This document shows, in pieces, positions 27,901 to 36,407 of a DNA stretch of 64,000 nucleotides (the first letter of the stretch is position 1; each line of letters opens with the position of its first letter). The stretch comes from Thiotrichales bacterium (lineage in GTDB: Bacteria > Pseudomonadota > Gammaproteobacteria > Beggiatoales > Beggiatoaceae). Location: the NCBI GenBank assembly GCA_016744475.1, contig JADGEH010000005.1, positions 1 through 64,000 on the forward strand, in the 5' to 3' direction. The translations under genes were made by a program, and so were the position numbers. Below the pieces are notes generated by a model. That model was not told where the DNA came from, ran no database searches, and was given only the letters and a program-made list of their open reading frames with translations.

Positions 27901-29062
27901 CCGTTTATTAATCATCGAAGATGATAAAGCCTTTTCTCAAGTTTTACTTGATTTAGCCCATGAGCGAGATTTTTCTGTCATTGTTGCAGGCAATGGCAAA
28001 ACAGGTTTGGAATACGCAACTACATATCGACCTAATGCCATTATTCTTGATTTAGGTTTACCACAAATGGACGGTCTCAGCGTTATGGAAGCCCTAAAAG
28101 ATAACGTTGATACACGTCATATTCCCGTACATTTTATTTCTGCCAGTGATGAAACGCGACAATTAAAAAATATGGGTGCCATTGGTTATATTCTAAAACC
28201 TGTCAATATGCATGAACTCAGTCAAGTATTCACTAAAATACAGTGTTTTATTAATAAAAAAGTGAAAAATGCGCTGATATTTAGTGATATAGAAGCACAT
28301 TTCAAACAAATTGAGGGGTTAATTAAAAATGAGGATGCACAAATCAAAACCGTGCAAACGGTTGAACCACTGATTGAAATATTAAAAACGACCGATCAAG
28401 ATATGCTAATCATTGATGCTCAAGCCAATCAACATAGCAGCTTAGATATACTTGAACGCTTCATTATTGAATCAGTCAATATTCCAATTATTATTTATTC
28501 AGAGCAAGAACTCACTGAGGAAGAAGAAGAGAAAATCAATAAAACCCAAGATAAATTAACGATTAAAGCAGTACGTTCCGAGCCTCGTCTATTAGATGAA
28601 ACCACTTTATTCTTGCATTCTGTAGAGAATAAATTACCGGAAGAAAAACAAAAACTGATCAGAATGGTGCATGATAAAGATGCATTATTTAAAGATAAGA
28701 AAATATTTGTTATTGATGATGATATGCGCAATACCTTTGCATTAACCACAACCTTAGAAGATAAAGACATGGAAGTGCTGGTCGGAAACAATGGCAAAGA
28801 AGCCTTGAGTTTACTAGAACAATATCCAGATGTTGATTTAATTTTAATGGATATTATGATGCCACAAATGGATGGTTATGAAACCATGCGCACCATTCGT
28901 GAACATAAAAATTTCCGCCATCTACCTATTATTGCTTTAACAGCCAAAGCCATGAAAGACGATAAAAGAAAATGTCTTGAAGCAGGCGCTAATGATTATT
29001 TAAGCAAACCTGTTGATATAGATAAACTCCTCTCCTTAATGCGCGTATGGTTATATCAATAA
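24923..29062 (+). CDS. Membrane hybrid histidine kinase with Cache, GAF and three receiver domains
   Basis: Order in the 1,379 residues: TM1 (about 12-32), a periplasmic dCache sensor (33-310), TM2 (about 315-338), HAMP-like linker (340-430), GAF (450-606) and a glutamine-rich coiled coil (610-706). Then HisKA with H716 in [11 protein letters not shown], an HATPase ending near 942, receiver 1 (D1043 in ILDLGLPQMDG), a degenerate receiver (about 1110-1230, no clear acceptor aspartate; DMLIIDAQANQ at the site) and receiver 3 (D1310 in LMDIMMPQMDG). The layout resembles large sensor kinases that control developmental or surface behaviour. The overlap with the upstream receiver-kinase gene suggests a phosphorelay. 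No Hpt domain or output regulator is adjacent. Confidence 0.92.
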   Translation: MIGFKHLKIGSKAILLSTLLFSVVLSLISFSIAYQVEQFAEKMAEQTVQKTVERYTNALYTSIGEPLHQVQVLSDTFQSILNIDVLDIKEQHVDKILKDFIHHHPDYLGVWLVLDVDEKNTEQAWRFNSYWVLDVNKFPKKEPAVTVESMQTGDYYQIPKRTLQATITDPFLYPVQGEDVLMSTIATPLLNKEGQFMGITSIDIELKALAKKLKEFKNIDFNNIAIDFYSSNGTLVSGQHKKNIGKNIKEIENADFAEAILEHQSFSTNRFSEQTQETMISYVIPVSLGSNSQKWMIAIHIPEQELYSMSRQTLTLIGASGVLGIILIIFSMYFFVKSFMSPLLRVNRQLNALSLGKTLNDDDIEYHAEDEIAESVSYTKKLKHSMNDTIQVANSIASGDYTQTITLLSEEDQLGRAITNMTISLREAMQKNQIQDWFKSGQAKLADEMSGEQDIIHLAEKIINFLVPYLESHVGIFYIYEEEKEPEKNNDDTKNVAVLRIIATHAYVVRRHFQNDFCVGQGIVGQAALERRLFMVTDVPEGYMPIQSGVGESTPKAILVMPLLHENEIKGVIEIASLQPFSETQLEFLNQIKTTIATAVHTAEAGTKVQKLLEQSQHQADELREQSETLQAQQQELKQTNEELQAQSEELQAQQEELRQVNEELETRTLDLEKQREEIKRKNDELQNTQEVIETKAKELELASKYKSEFLANMSHELRTPLNSMLILAQLLEKNKDGNLSEKQMEYAQTIYNAGSDLLNLINEILDLSKVEAGRLEANITEIILPDLIHDTENNFRHVAAERKLDFHINVDNEKLNKIYSDEQRLKQIINNLLSNAFKFTAQGSVSLIVQELNQAVSGLALKPGEALSIQVKDTGIGIPEHKQSIIFEAFQQADGTTSRKYGGTGLGLAISRQLSRLLGGDLRLHSAKGEGCTFNLYLPKRLHGSSKQAIVDAPRTPTVSNQKPDNSHVVHPTEVEETEIHDDREQLKIDAPRLLIIEDDKAFSQVLLDLAHERDFSVIVAGNGKTGLEYATTYRPNAIILDLGLPQMDGLSVMEALKDNVDTRHIPVHFISASDETRQLKNMGAIGYILKPVNMHELSQVFTKIQCFINKKVKNALIFSDIEAHFKQIEGLIKNEDAQIKTVQTVEPLIEILKTTDQDMLIIDAQANQHSSLDILERFIIESVNIPIIIYSEQELTEEEEEKINKTQDKLTIKAVRSEPRLLDETTLFLHSVENKLPEEKQKLIRMVHDKDALFKDKKIFVIDDDMRNTFALTTTLEDKDMEVLVGNNGKEALSLLEQYPDVDLILMDIMMPQMDGYETMRTIREHKNFRHLPIIALTAKAMKDDKRKCLEAGANDYLSKPVDIDKLLSLMRVWLYQ

Positions 29063-29190
29063 TACAAAAAATGATGTTGTAGAGAGAATAAAGTTTTAAA
29101 GTCTCTACCCTAGTTTTCAATGTTTCTACTCCATCGTTTTCACGTATTACATCAACAGCGCCTGCACGTCATCTGTTTAAAAAAGGGCTA

Positions 29191-29290
29191 CATGGGAAAA
29201 ATAAACCAGTGATACGACAGATATGATAGGTTTCAAAAACCTGTCATATCTTAATCACGATATACCAGTAGCACTGAAATATTATCCATA
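29191..29290 (-). repeat. Family D element, diverged copy
   Basis: About 100 bp flanked by TA. The centre is GATATGATAGGTTT-CAAA-AACCTGTCATATC, both arms differing from the standard copies in a compensating way. The right end TGAAATATTATCCATA matches the reverse of the standard left end. Confidence 0.65.
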
Positions 29291-29542
29291 TATCAGTACT
29301 GACCGCAACGCGGTCAAGACGGTATTCCCATGCGGCGCATGGGAATGAGTTAAACATCGTTTCGCTTGCGCTCTTTTGCACCGTTTGCGTTGCCTTTTAA
29401 AGCGGATGATTTGAGTTGTACAACTGAGATCATTTCTCTATATCAATGCAGCGCATTTGAAAGCTGCACATGCAGAACTGGACTCCGGTCGTTCAATCGG
29501 AAAAATTGTTTTGCAGGATTTTTAACGGTAAAGGATGACCTA

Positions 29543-29698
29543 GGCTCTGTTGACATTTGGAGGCTGGCGGCTTTTTGCCCCCTTTCCGTGCTGACGGCGT
29601 TATTTTTTTCTACCTATAAAATGCATGGCTACGTCGAGTGTCTTGTCAGCTCAAAAATGTGGCTAGAAATCCAATCAGCCTCAAATCTCAACAGAACC
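29543..29698. repeat. Family C element, copy 1
   Basis: The inverted ends are GGCTCTGTTGACATTTGGAG and CTCAAATCTCAACAGAACC, flanked by TA on both sides. The second copy is at 51619-51778. The ends resemble those of IS5-type elements. No transposase frame lies inside. Confidence 0.7.
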
Positions 29699-29716
29699 TA
29701 GGAAACATAAATACCC

Positions 29717-30538
29717 ATGTCCCCATTTAAAACTATTTTGATAACGGGTTCCACCGATGGCATTGGCCTAGAAACCGCTAAAATGCTGGTATCACAAGGC
29801 CATCAAGTGCTGCTACAGGGTCGCAATCCAGAAAAACTGAAGGCCGTGAAAAAAACTGTCATCAGTTTATCAGGGGGTCAGCCTATTGAAGGATACCTGG
29901 CTGATTTATCGCGTATGGCGGATGTTGAGCGTCTTGCAAAAACGGTAATTGAAAAGCACGCTATACTGGATGTGTTAATCAACAATGCGGGTGTTTTCAA
30001 TACCCCCCATCCCATCGCACAAAACGGGCTTGATGTGCGCTTTGCAGTCAACACCATTGCCCCTTATCTATTGACGCAACGACTTTTGCCATTGATGGAC
30101 TCAACGGGACGGGTAATTAACCTTTCCTCGGCTGCTCAGTCACCCGTTGATTTAAAAGGACTGGCAGGACACGTCAGGCTGTCTGACATGGCGGCTTATT
30201 CACAAAGCAAATTAGCGCTAACCATGTGGTCACGCAGCATGGCGCTTTCGCTGACAGAAGATGAGCCTGCCATTATCGCGGTTAATCCAGGTTCGATGCT
30301 GGGTACCAAGATGGTCAAAGATGCCTTTGGTGTGGATGGTGGTGATACTCGTATCGGTGCGGAAATATTGACTCGTGCGGTACTGGCAGATGAATTCTCA
30401 GCGGCTTCTGGACAGTATTTCGACAACGATTCAGGTCGATTTGCGGTGCCTCATCCCGACGCACTGGATGCACAAAAATCTGCACAGGTGGTGCGAGCTA
30501 TCGAAGTTATTTTGGGTAGAATCAGTGATGTTAGCTAA
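29717..30538 (+). CDS. Short-chain dehydrogenase/reductase
   Basis: The 273-residue SDR has the cofactor motif TGSTDGIG (residues 8-15), a basic RNPEK after beta-2 suggesting NADP(H) preference, NNAG near 89, a catalytic serine in VINLSSAAQ and YSQSK with Y160. The length fits the classical or slightly extended SDR type; the substrate cannot be told. An AGGAAAC ribosome site precedes ATG 29717. The gene stands alone between repeats. It faces the large kinase gene on the other strand, which ends 142 bp downstream. Confidence 0.88.
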   Translation: MSPFKTILITGSTDGIGLETAKMLVSQGHQVLLQGRNPEKLKAVKKTVISLSGGQPIEGYLADLSRMADVERLAKTVIEKHAILDVLINNAGVFNTPHPIAQNGLDVRFAVNTIAPYLLTQRLLPLMDSTGRVINLSSAAQSPVDLKGLAGHVRLSDMAAYSQSKLALTMWSRSMALSLTEDEPAIIAVNPGSMLGTKMVKDAFGVDGGDTRIGAEILTRAVLADEFSAASGQYFDNDSGRFAVPHPDALDAQKSAQVVRAIEVILGRISDVS

Positions 30539-30679
30539 AGTCTTTGTTTGCGCATCAAGAAAATGGCTGCGGATAGTGGGCATTGATCGAGAAAGCATCT
30601 GGAAGGCTTATAGGCTCTTAGCATCGGAAGCCGCGAGGAGGGGGGTACTCGCTCATGGCTTAAAAAGCTGCAATGATGC

Positions 30680-33600
30680 TTATGATTTCAATTCCATTAA
30701 ACGTGCTTGGAGTCTTTCTAGTTCAAATTCTTGAGACAGTGTTAATAATTCTTGCAGCAATGGGCGTTGTCCGGCGGGGGCTTCTTGTACTTGCTGGCGC
30801 AAATATTGGTCAAGGGTATAAATATCACCATTGACGGTTAATGTGAGTGCCGTGTCGAGTTGTTCAGGGTTTAAAGGCAGGTGGGGTTCGTAAGAAGGCT
30901 TAGATTCCAAGTATTCCGCATATTTCCAGTGAATCGGTAAGCAGTATTCTAATTCAGCTAATAATTCGCTAAAGCATAGGGGCTTGCTCACATGTGCGCA
31001 GCAACCGGCTTGTAATGATCGTTGTTTTACTTCAGAAAAAGCGCTGGCGGAGATAGCGATAATGGGCAGGCTTAAAAAGGCACTTTGTGTACGAATGCGT
31101 TGTGTTGTTTCTAGGCCGTTGAGACCTGGTAGGCGTAAATCCATCAGTACAGCATCAGGCGGGCAGGTGGCTTGTTCTAAAAAGGCTAAGCATTCTTCGC
31201 CGCTACCGACTTCATGCAGTTCAAATTTCAAGGGTTTTAATAGTTGTTGTAAAACCACTCGATTGTCGGCGATGTCTTCAACAACCAATAAGCGCACTGG
31301 GATGTCTCCTTTTAGGCGTTGGTAGCCGACGATAGGACGAGTGGGTAGCGGATGGCTGAGGTGAGCTTCTTCCAGAGTGGAGACCACTTCAGCGGGTAAT
31401 CTCACCTGAAAATGGCTGCCTTGTCCTTTGCAACTATGGACTTGGATGTCGCCGTTCATGAGTTGGACTAAGCGCCGTGTGATGGATAGCCCTAAACCCG
31501 TGCCTTGGGTTTTATGTTCTGCGTCTCCGACCTGAGTAAAGGCTTCAAAAATGTGGGATAACTCGTCGGTGGACATGCCCGCGCCACTGTCTTCCACCGC
31601 AATATGCAAGTGCCCTTGTGCAAAGTTCACACTTAAACGCACCCAACCTTGTTCGGTAAATTTCACGGCATTACTGAGTAAATTCATCAGCACTTGGCGC
31701 AAGCGTTTTTCATCGCAATAGAGACGGCGGGGTAAATCAGGGTCGGCTTCATACAGCACTTGCACGCCTTTTTGTTGTGCTCGCATACGAAACATTTTGC
31801 TTAAGGTGTCAAAAAAAGTTTGAGTGTCCCAGGTGTTGGGAAAGAGTTCAAAACGTCCTGCTTCGATTTTGGCTAAATCTAAAATATCGTTAATGAGTGT
31901 GAGTAAGTAATCACCGCCATGCCGAATGCTATGTATTTGACTCAGCTGGTTTTCTGATAAGGCATCCATTTCTAGAATTTGCGCAAAGCCTAAGATGACA
32001 TTGAGCGGGGTGCGCAATTCATGGCTCATATTGGCTAAAAAGGCACTTTTTGCTCGGTTAGCGGCTTCTGCGGCTTGTTTTGCTCTTAATAACTCGGCTT
32101 CTGTTTGTTTATTGCTGGTGATATCAGAGGCGATTTCTAAACGCACTAAGCGGTCTTTTTCATCCCACACAATGGCGCTATCTGAACATTTCATCCACAT
32201 TCCATTTCGGGTATTTTGAAATTCCCACACATAGGTGCCGGTGGGTGTGCCTTCTGCATCTAACAGCTTGTCATTCGTGCAAAAATCACAAGGGCCGTGT
32301 TGGTTTTTTTGCAAGACTTGCCAGCAAATCTGCCCGACATCAGCTTGATAGAGGGTTTTAAGCTTATGATTCACATACAGCAATTCATGTGTTTGCATAT
32401 CGGCGACATAAATCACCGCATCAATACCATCCAATACGGCAGTAAAACGTGTATGAGCACGTTCTAACGCGAGTTCTGTGCATTTTTTCTCAGTAATATC
32501 TTGCACCGTGCCTAGCATAGACAGCGGTTTATCTTGGCTGTCGTAGGTGACGGCACCGCGCTCACGTACAAAGCGCACCTCACCATCAGGACGCACAATA
32601 CGATGCTCAATATCATATTCTCGATCAGGATGATTCAAGGCTTGTGAGACGGCAGCGTCTACTAAAGCGCGATCATCAGGGTGAGTACCTTCAATAAAGG
32701 TGGCATACGTGGCGGTCAATACTGGCTCAGTAAGACCAAAAATCTCATACACCTCATCAGACCATTGCAAGCCGCCCGTGACGAGATTCCATTCCCAATT
32801 GCCTAAATGCGCAATGGCTTGTGCTTTGTTCAAACTTTCATGGCTATGTTGTAAAGCCGCCTGACTGTACTGTAAAGCTTGAGTGCGTTGCTGAATTTCA
32901 GCGTTTAAGCGCTCGGTCATGAAGCGAATGGTGAGATATAACAATATTTCAATCGCACCATAAGCCAGCACAGCAAAAATGATATTGGTGCGTACCGAGG
33001 TCTGTAAGTCAGCGACTTCTTGTTCGATATCACCCCATAACACGACATGGCCCACATGCGCAGATGGGGAGGTCTCCTGATGTCGATAATCGTAGAGTGG
33101 AAAATGTGTCGCCATCAGATATTGCTGTGGTAAAGCTAAGACCTGGGTGTGCAATGAGGTGTTGTCAGGTAGCTGAAGTCGGGTTTTAAAGGCGAGCCAC
33201 AATGGCTCAAAAGCGGCTACATTTGAGGTCGCTTCAAGCACATATGAATGATCTTTAGAAAACTGCCAAACCCGTGTTTGAGAGGGTGTGAAATGAGTGC
33301 GTTTCTCGACATATTGGGTGTGTAGGAGGATAGCTATCTCACCGTGCAATTGTGTGCCTAACACGTTTAACATAGACGTAAAAGAAGCGCCTATTTCTAA
33401 TGCACCAATATGTTTGGATTGCCCATTGACTTCAACAAACACGGGAGCCACACCACGCAGACTGGAGTAAGTGTGCCCCGTTTCAAAACCTGAACGGGCT
33501 TGTTGATCTTGATGGGTATCCAGCACCATCGAACGCATTTGATCCAAACGATCACCAAATGTCTCTGGGCTATGCATGCGTAAAAAACTTAATGCCTCTG

Positions 33601-33994
33601 GTGCGAGATAAAAGTGCAATTGGTGAATGCCCAATTGTATTTGCATGTGCTGCCAAGTGGGCTGCAAAGCGTCTAATAATTGCTGCCGGATACGCGCAGC
33701 TTGTGTTTCTCCAGCCCCGCCACCTTCGTATTCAACGGCTAACTTCGCTTGCCCTAACCACCGCTGAACCTGCTTATCTTGGGCTAAAAAGGTCGCCATG
33801 CGTTGCAGGCTAGTGAGTTCCATATTGAGGGCTAATTGATAGGCGTGTTGCTGTTGCTCGCCCCGCTCTTGTATAGCATGGTTAAACACGCGATGTGCCA
33901 TCCAATAATTAGCGGCAACAAACCCCACATCCGTTAACAGTAATAACAGACTGAGTAATGCAAATATTTTTTGAGGTTTGGATAGTCGCATCAT
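30680..33994 (-). CDS. Membrane hybrid histidine kinase with Cache-like sensor, two PAS domains and a receiver
   Basis: I choose ATG 33994 (1,104 residues); an upstream TTG at 34063 would add 23 residues with no signal character. Order: TM1 (about 10-30), an extracytoplasmic Cache-type sensor (40-330) and TM2 (335-357). A PAS domain (396-515, GNWEWNLVTGG to TVQDITEKK) and a second PAS with a CxxxxxxHGPCDFC cluster (520-635) follow. Then HisKA with H658 in [15 protein letters not shown], HATPase (765-870, EDSGAGM and TGLGLSITRR) and a receiver (about 895-1015) with D952 in LMDLRLPGLNG. The C-terminal 90 residues are helical but have no obvious Hpt histidine. The 3' end of this gene is duplicated at 23025-23178. 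Confidence 0.9.
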   Translation of the reverse strand: MMRLSKPQKIFALLSLLLLLTDVGFVAANYWMAHRVFNHAIQERGEQQQHAYQLALNMELTSLQRMATFLAQDKQVQRWLGQAKLAVEYEGGGAGETQAARIRQQLLDALQPTWQHMQIQLGIHQLHFYLAPEALSFLRMHSPETFGDRLDQMRSMVLDTHQDQQARSGFETGHTYSSLRGVAPVFVEVNGQSKHIGALEIGASFTSMLNVLGTQLHGEIAILLHTQYVEKRTHFTPSQTRVWQFSKDHSYVLEATSNVAAFEPLWLAFKTRLQLPDNTSLHTQVLALPQQYLMATHFPLYDYRHQETSPSAHVGHVVLWGDIEQEVADLQTSVRTNIIFAVLAYGAIEILLYLTIRFMTERLNAEIQQRTQALQYSQAALQHSHESLNKAQAIAHLGNWEWNLVTGGLQWSDEVYEIFGLTEPVLTATYATFIEGTHPDDRALVDAAVSQALNHPDREYDIEHRIVRPDGEVRFVRERGAVTYDSQDKPLSMLGTVQDITEKKCTELALERAHTRFTAVLDGIDAVIYVADMQTHELLYVNHKLKTLYQADVGQICWQVLQKNQHGPCDFCTNDKLLDAEGTPTGTYVWEFQNTRNGMWMKCSDSAIVWDEKDRLVRLEIASDITSNKQTEAELLRAKQAAEAANRAKSAFLANMSHELRTPLNVILGFAQILEMDALSENQLSQIHSIRHGGDYLLTLINDILDLAKIEAGRFELFPNTWDTQTFFDTLSKMFRMRAQQKGVQVLYEADPDLPRRLYCDEKRLRQVLMNLLSNAVKFTEQGWVRLSVNFAQGHLHIAVEDSGAGMSTDELSHIFEAFTQVGDAEHKTQGTGLGLSITRRLVQLMNGDIQVHSCKGQGSHFQVRLPAEVVSTLEEAHLSHPLPTRPIVGYQRLKGDIPVRLLVVEDIADNRVVLQQLLKPLKFELHEVGSGEECLAFLEQATCPPDAVLMDLRLPGLNGLETTQRIRTQSAFLSLPIIAISASAFSEVKQRSLQAGCCAHVSKPLCFSELLAELEYCLPIHWKYAEYLESKPSYEPHLPLNPEQLDTALTLTVNGDIYTLDQYLRQQVQEAPAGQRPLLQELLTLSQEFELERLQARLMELKS

Positions 33995-34121
33995 GGACAC
34001 GGAACAATAATACCAACAGCTATTTTGCAAGTAATGAGTTTTATATTTGAATTTACTGTGCAAAGAACATCTCTACTTCACATGGGGCACTGGAGGGGCA
34101 TATGACGAATCGTAGATATTA

Positions 34122-34279
34122 GAGCCTATACGAAAACGGGATAATCGGCTGCAACTCCGCCCTTTTGGTCAGGTTGTCCGCTTTTTATCAACACACGCCC
34201 GCTATTAGCCTTAAAAAACCGAAAAACCTGCCTCAAAATAGCGAATTTTCGCTTCGATTCCCCATCTTCGTATAGGCTC
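34122..34279 (+). repeat. Family A element, copy 2
   Basis: 158 bp with ends GAGCCTATACGAAAACGGG and CCATCTTCGTATAGGCTC, flanked by TTA on both sides. It lies in the 470-bp gap upstream of the large kinase gene, where no other gene is seen. Confidence 0.88.
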
Positions 34280-34413
34280 TTAAGCAGGCGTGCTATTTTC
34301 AAATCCTACAACACGATCAATAGAACCTATGCTTAATTGTAACCAAGGTCTCGCTGATTGCTGGGTTTTTGGCTGAATTTAAAAGATGCAGAACGCTACC
34401 TTATTGACTGGGA

Positions 34414-34444
34414 TAAAAAAACCTTCCAGAACACCTGGAAGGTT
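34414..34444 (-). terminator. Likely rho-independent terminator after the DUF4189 gene
   Basis: On the minus strand AACCTTCCAG-GTGTT-CTGGAAGGTT is followed directly by a run of T (TTTTTT). The 10-bp perfect stem plus T-run fits an intrinsic terminator, 88 bp after the DUF4189 stop. Its core also resembles the palindrome in the PqiC gene, so it may have begun as a mobile hairpin. Confidence 0.65.
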
Positions 34445-34531
34445 TACACGAATCTCGACGGAGGCGTGCTCAGATAGCCGCCTCCCAGTCTTCAAGAACC
34501 GAGCTTCTTATGACTAAACAGAGGTAGCCCC

Positions 34532-34918
34532 TTAATCAGTTCCTACCGTCAGGCTAATATCACAGTCTGTAGTGTGTTTTTGACATACGTTTAAAGCTTC
34601 TAACTGTGCATCTTGTTTGTATCGCCCCCAACCCGTTCCAAAACCATTTTCACCTTCGGCTAAAGCGGCATAAGCATTTTTGAACCAGAGTTCAATGCCA
34701 CATTCATTGCCTTCATGCTCTAATTCTTCTACACAACTGTCTAAAGCCGCTTCTTCTGCTTCAGCCTGTGAATCATAATTGACCGCATAACCATGCACGC
34801 CTTCTTCTAGAGAATAAGCAATAGCACCATATAAATCCCCTGCCATAGCAGAGGAAGTCATCACACTGGCCGCACAGAACACCAGTGTTGAAGTAAGAGT
34901 GGATATAGAGTGACGCAT
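34532..34918 (-). CDS. Secreted DUF4189 domain protein
   Basis: 128 residues with a signal peptide (cleavage after SSAMA, near residue 26) followed by a DUF4189-like domain: YGAIAYS, GYAVNYDSQAEAEEAALDSC, YAALAEG and a C-terminal pattern of paired cysteines (four in total: DSC, NEC, VCQ, TDC), probably two disulfides. The domain occurs in small periplasmic or secreted bacterial proteins without known function. A strong GGAGG site lies before ATG 34918. The gene appears monocistronic, with a likely terminator at 34414-34444. Confidence 0.8.
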   Translation of the reverse strand: MRHSISTLTSTLVFCAASVMTSSAMAGDLYGAIAYSLEEGVHGYAVNYDSQAEAEEAALDSCVEELEHEGNECGIELWFKNAYAALAEGENGFGTGWGRYKQDAQLEALNVCQKHTTDCDISLTVGTD

Positions 34919-34985
34919 AAAGACCTCCAGGGTGTCATAAAGCCGTTTTTCACTGCTTTATCAAATATGAAATAAAAGTGGTTTA

Positions 34986-35068
34986 TAGCCAAAGTACATC
35001 ATTTATAGACTTGCGATAGAGCCAAACCCAAGACTGCCAGCCCTTGAAGGACTGGCAGCCTTAACAAC
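34986..35068 (+). repeat. Family B element, copy 2, right end lost
   Basis: It starts TAGCCAAAGTACATCATTTA and contains the hairpin GACTGCCAGCCC-TTGA-AGGACTGGCAG. The right terminus is replaced by the left end of a family D element (TAGGGATAATATTTCAG, from 35071), which is itself cut by the family A element at 35100. Confidence 0.75.
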
Positions 35069-35070
35069 TA

Positions 35071-35099
35071 TAGGGATAATATTTCAGTTGTACGACTCA
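35071..35099 (+). repeat. Family D element, left-end fragment
   Basis: TAGGGATAATATTTCAGTTG followed by TACGACTCA, the start of a family D copy, ends at the family A insertion. Together with 34986-35068 and 35100-35258 it forms a nest of three families. Confidence 0.6.
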
Positions 35100-35258
35100 G
35101 AGCCTATACGAAAACGGGATCATCGGCTGCAAATCCGCCCTTTTGGTCAGGTTTTCCGCTTTTTTTCGTTAAATAGCCCGCTATTCGCCTTAAAAAACCG
35201 AAAAACCTGCCTCAAAATAGCGCATTTTCGCTTCGATTCCCCATCTTCGTATAGGCTC
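35100..35258 (+). repeat. Family A element, copy 3
   Basis: 159 bp, ends GAGCCTATACGAAAACGGG and CCATCTTCGTATAGGCTC, flanked by TCA on both sides. The TCA (not TTA or TAA) shows that the 3-bp flank is a true target duplication of the form TNA. Confidence 0.9.
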
Positions 35259-35364
35259 TCAAGCTATTCACTTTAAAAGGCCACGCAAACGGCGCAAGAG
35301 GCGCAAAAGAACGCCAGCGTTTCCAAACGATGTTTAACTCGTGTTCCCATGCGCCGTATCACTA

Positions 35365-35462
35365 TAGGGACAATACATCAGTGATACGACAGACCTAGCA
35401 GGTTTCAAAAACGAGTCTGGTCTTAATCACTATGCCCCAGTACCACTAAAATATCACCCCTA
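35365..35462 (-). repeat. Family D element, diverged copy
   Basis: 98 bp flanked by TA. The ends TAGGGACAATACATCAG and TATCACCCCTA fit the family. The central hairpin is imperfect (GACCTAGCAGG / GAGTCTGGTC). Confidence 0.65.
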
Positions 35463-35510
35463 TATGAAAGGTTTTTTTCACTTGAATAAAAGCACTATAG
35501 GCTCTAAGTA

Positions 35511-36362
35511 TTAATCCACCTGACTGGCTGCGTATACGGTGTTTTCCAACAAGGTGGCAACGGTCATCGGCCCTACGCCACCTGGTACAGGGGTGATCCA
35601 TCCGGCTTTTTCCTGTGCTTGCGCAAAATTCACATCGCCGACCAGCTTGCCTGACTCTAAACGATTAATTCCCACATCAATCACCAGCGCACCTGGTTTT
35701 ATCCAATCGCCAGGGACAAATTCTGGACGACCCACGGCGGCGACTAAAATATCGGCTTGACGGGCTTTTTCAGCTAAATCTTTGGTGCGACTGTGACACA
35801 CCGTAATCGTGCAACGTGCCATCAACAGCTCTAAGGCCATCGGACGACCCACAATATTGGATTGCCCAATAATCACGGCATCCAAGCCCGCTAAATTCTG
35901 CCCTGTTTTAGACAATAAAGTCATCACGCCTTTGGGCGTGCAAGGACGTAGCAAAGGCATCCGCAAGGCCAAGCGTCCAATGTTATAAGGATGAAAGCCG
36001 TCCACGTCTTTGTGGGGGGCAATGTGTTCAATCACCGTATCTTCATCAATCTGTTCAGGCAAGGGTAATTGCACCAAAATACCATGAATTTCAGTATCTT
36101 GATTGAGTTCATCAATCAGCTTAAGCAGCGCCTCTTGGGACGTATCTATCGGCAAATCATAGGCTTTTGACAAAATGCCAGCGGCTTCACAGGAGGTGCG
36201 CTTGCTACGCACATACACTTGCGAAGCCGGGTTTTCCCCCACCAGTACCACCGCTAAGCCAGGACGCGCCAGCCCTGCACTCAAACGGGCATCCACTTGT
36301 TGTTTAATCTCTGCTTTGAGTTCAGTGGCAATGGCTTTGCCATCAAGAATTTGAGCGGTCAT
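35511..36362 (-). CDS. folD: Bifunctional methylenetetrahydrofolate dehydrogenase/cyclohydrolase
   Basis: 283 residues, standard FolD length. Motifs: ILDGKAIA at the start, [19 protein letters not shown] with the catalytic lysine, [44 protein letters not shown] (cofactor loop) and [15 protein letters not shown] near the end. It interconverts 5,10-methylene-, methenyl- and 10-formyl-tetrahydrofolate with NADP. AAGGAAATAAC precedes ATG 36362. The gene starts 45 bp after the rpoS stop on the same strand and could be read from rpoS transcripts. Confidence 0.97.
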   Translation of the reverse strand: MTAQILDGKAIATELKAEIKQQVDARLSAGLARPGLAVVLVGENPASQVYVRSKRTSCEAAGILSKAYDLPIDTSQEALLKLIDELNQDTEIHGILVQLPLPEQIDEDTVIEHIAPHKDVDGFHPYNIGRLALRMPLLRPCTPKGVMTLLSKTGQNLAGLDAVIIGQSNIVGRPMALELLMARCTITVCHSRTKDLAEKARQADILVAAVGRPEFVPGDWIKPGALVIDVGINRLESGKLVGDVNFAQAQEKAGWITPVPGGVGPMTVATLLENTVYAASQVD

Positions 36363-36407
36363 GTTATTTCCTTAAAAATCAAATGTCAGAAAGTCTTGGT
36401 GGTGCCG

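Larger units (their letters stand above)
29063..29716. other. 650-bp repeat-rich intergenic stretch
   Basis: It holds a family D element (29191-29290), a family C element (29543-29698) and, at 29325-29400, sequence matching the inverse of 35275-35350 (GCGCATGGGAATGAGTTAAA / CTCTTTTGCACCGTTTGCG). No gene was seen. The second half must contain the promoter of the SDR gene unless the element supplies it. Confidence 0.5.

Noticed and set aside
29366-29701. Open frame of 111 codons upstream of the SDR gene
   Set aside because: It runs through the family C element and an intergenic repeat, with no family resemblance and no ribosome site.
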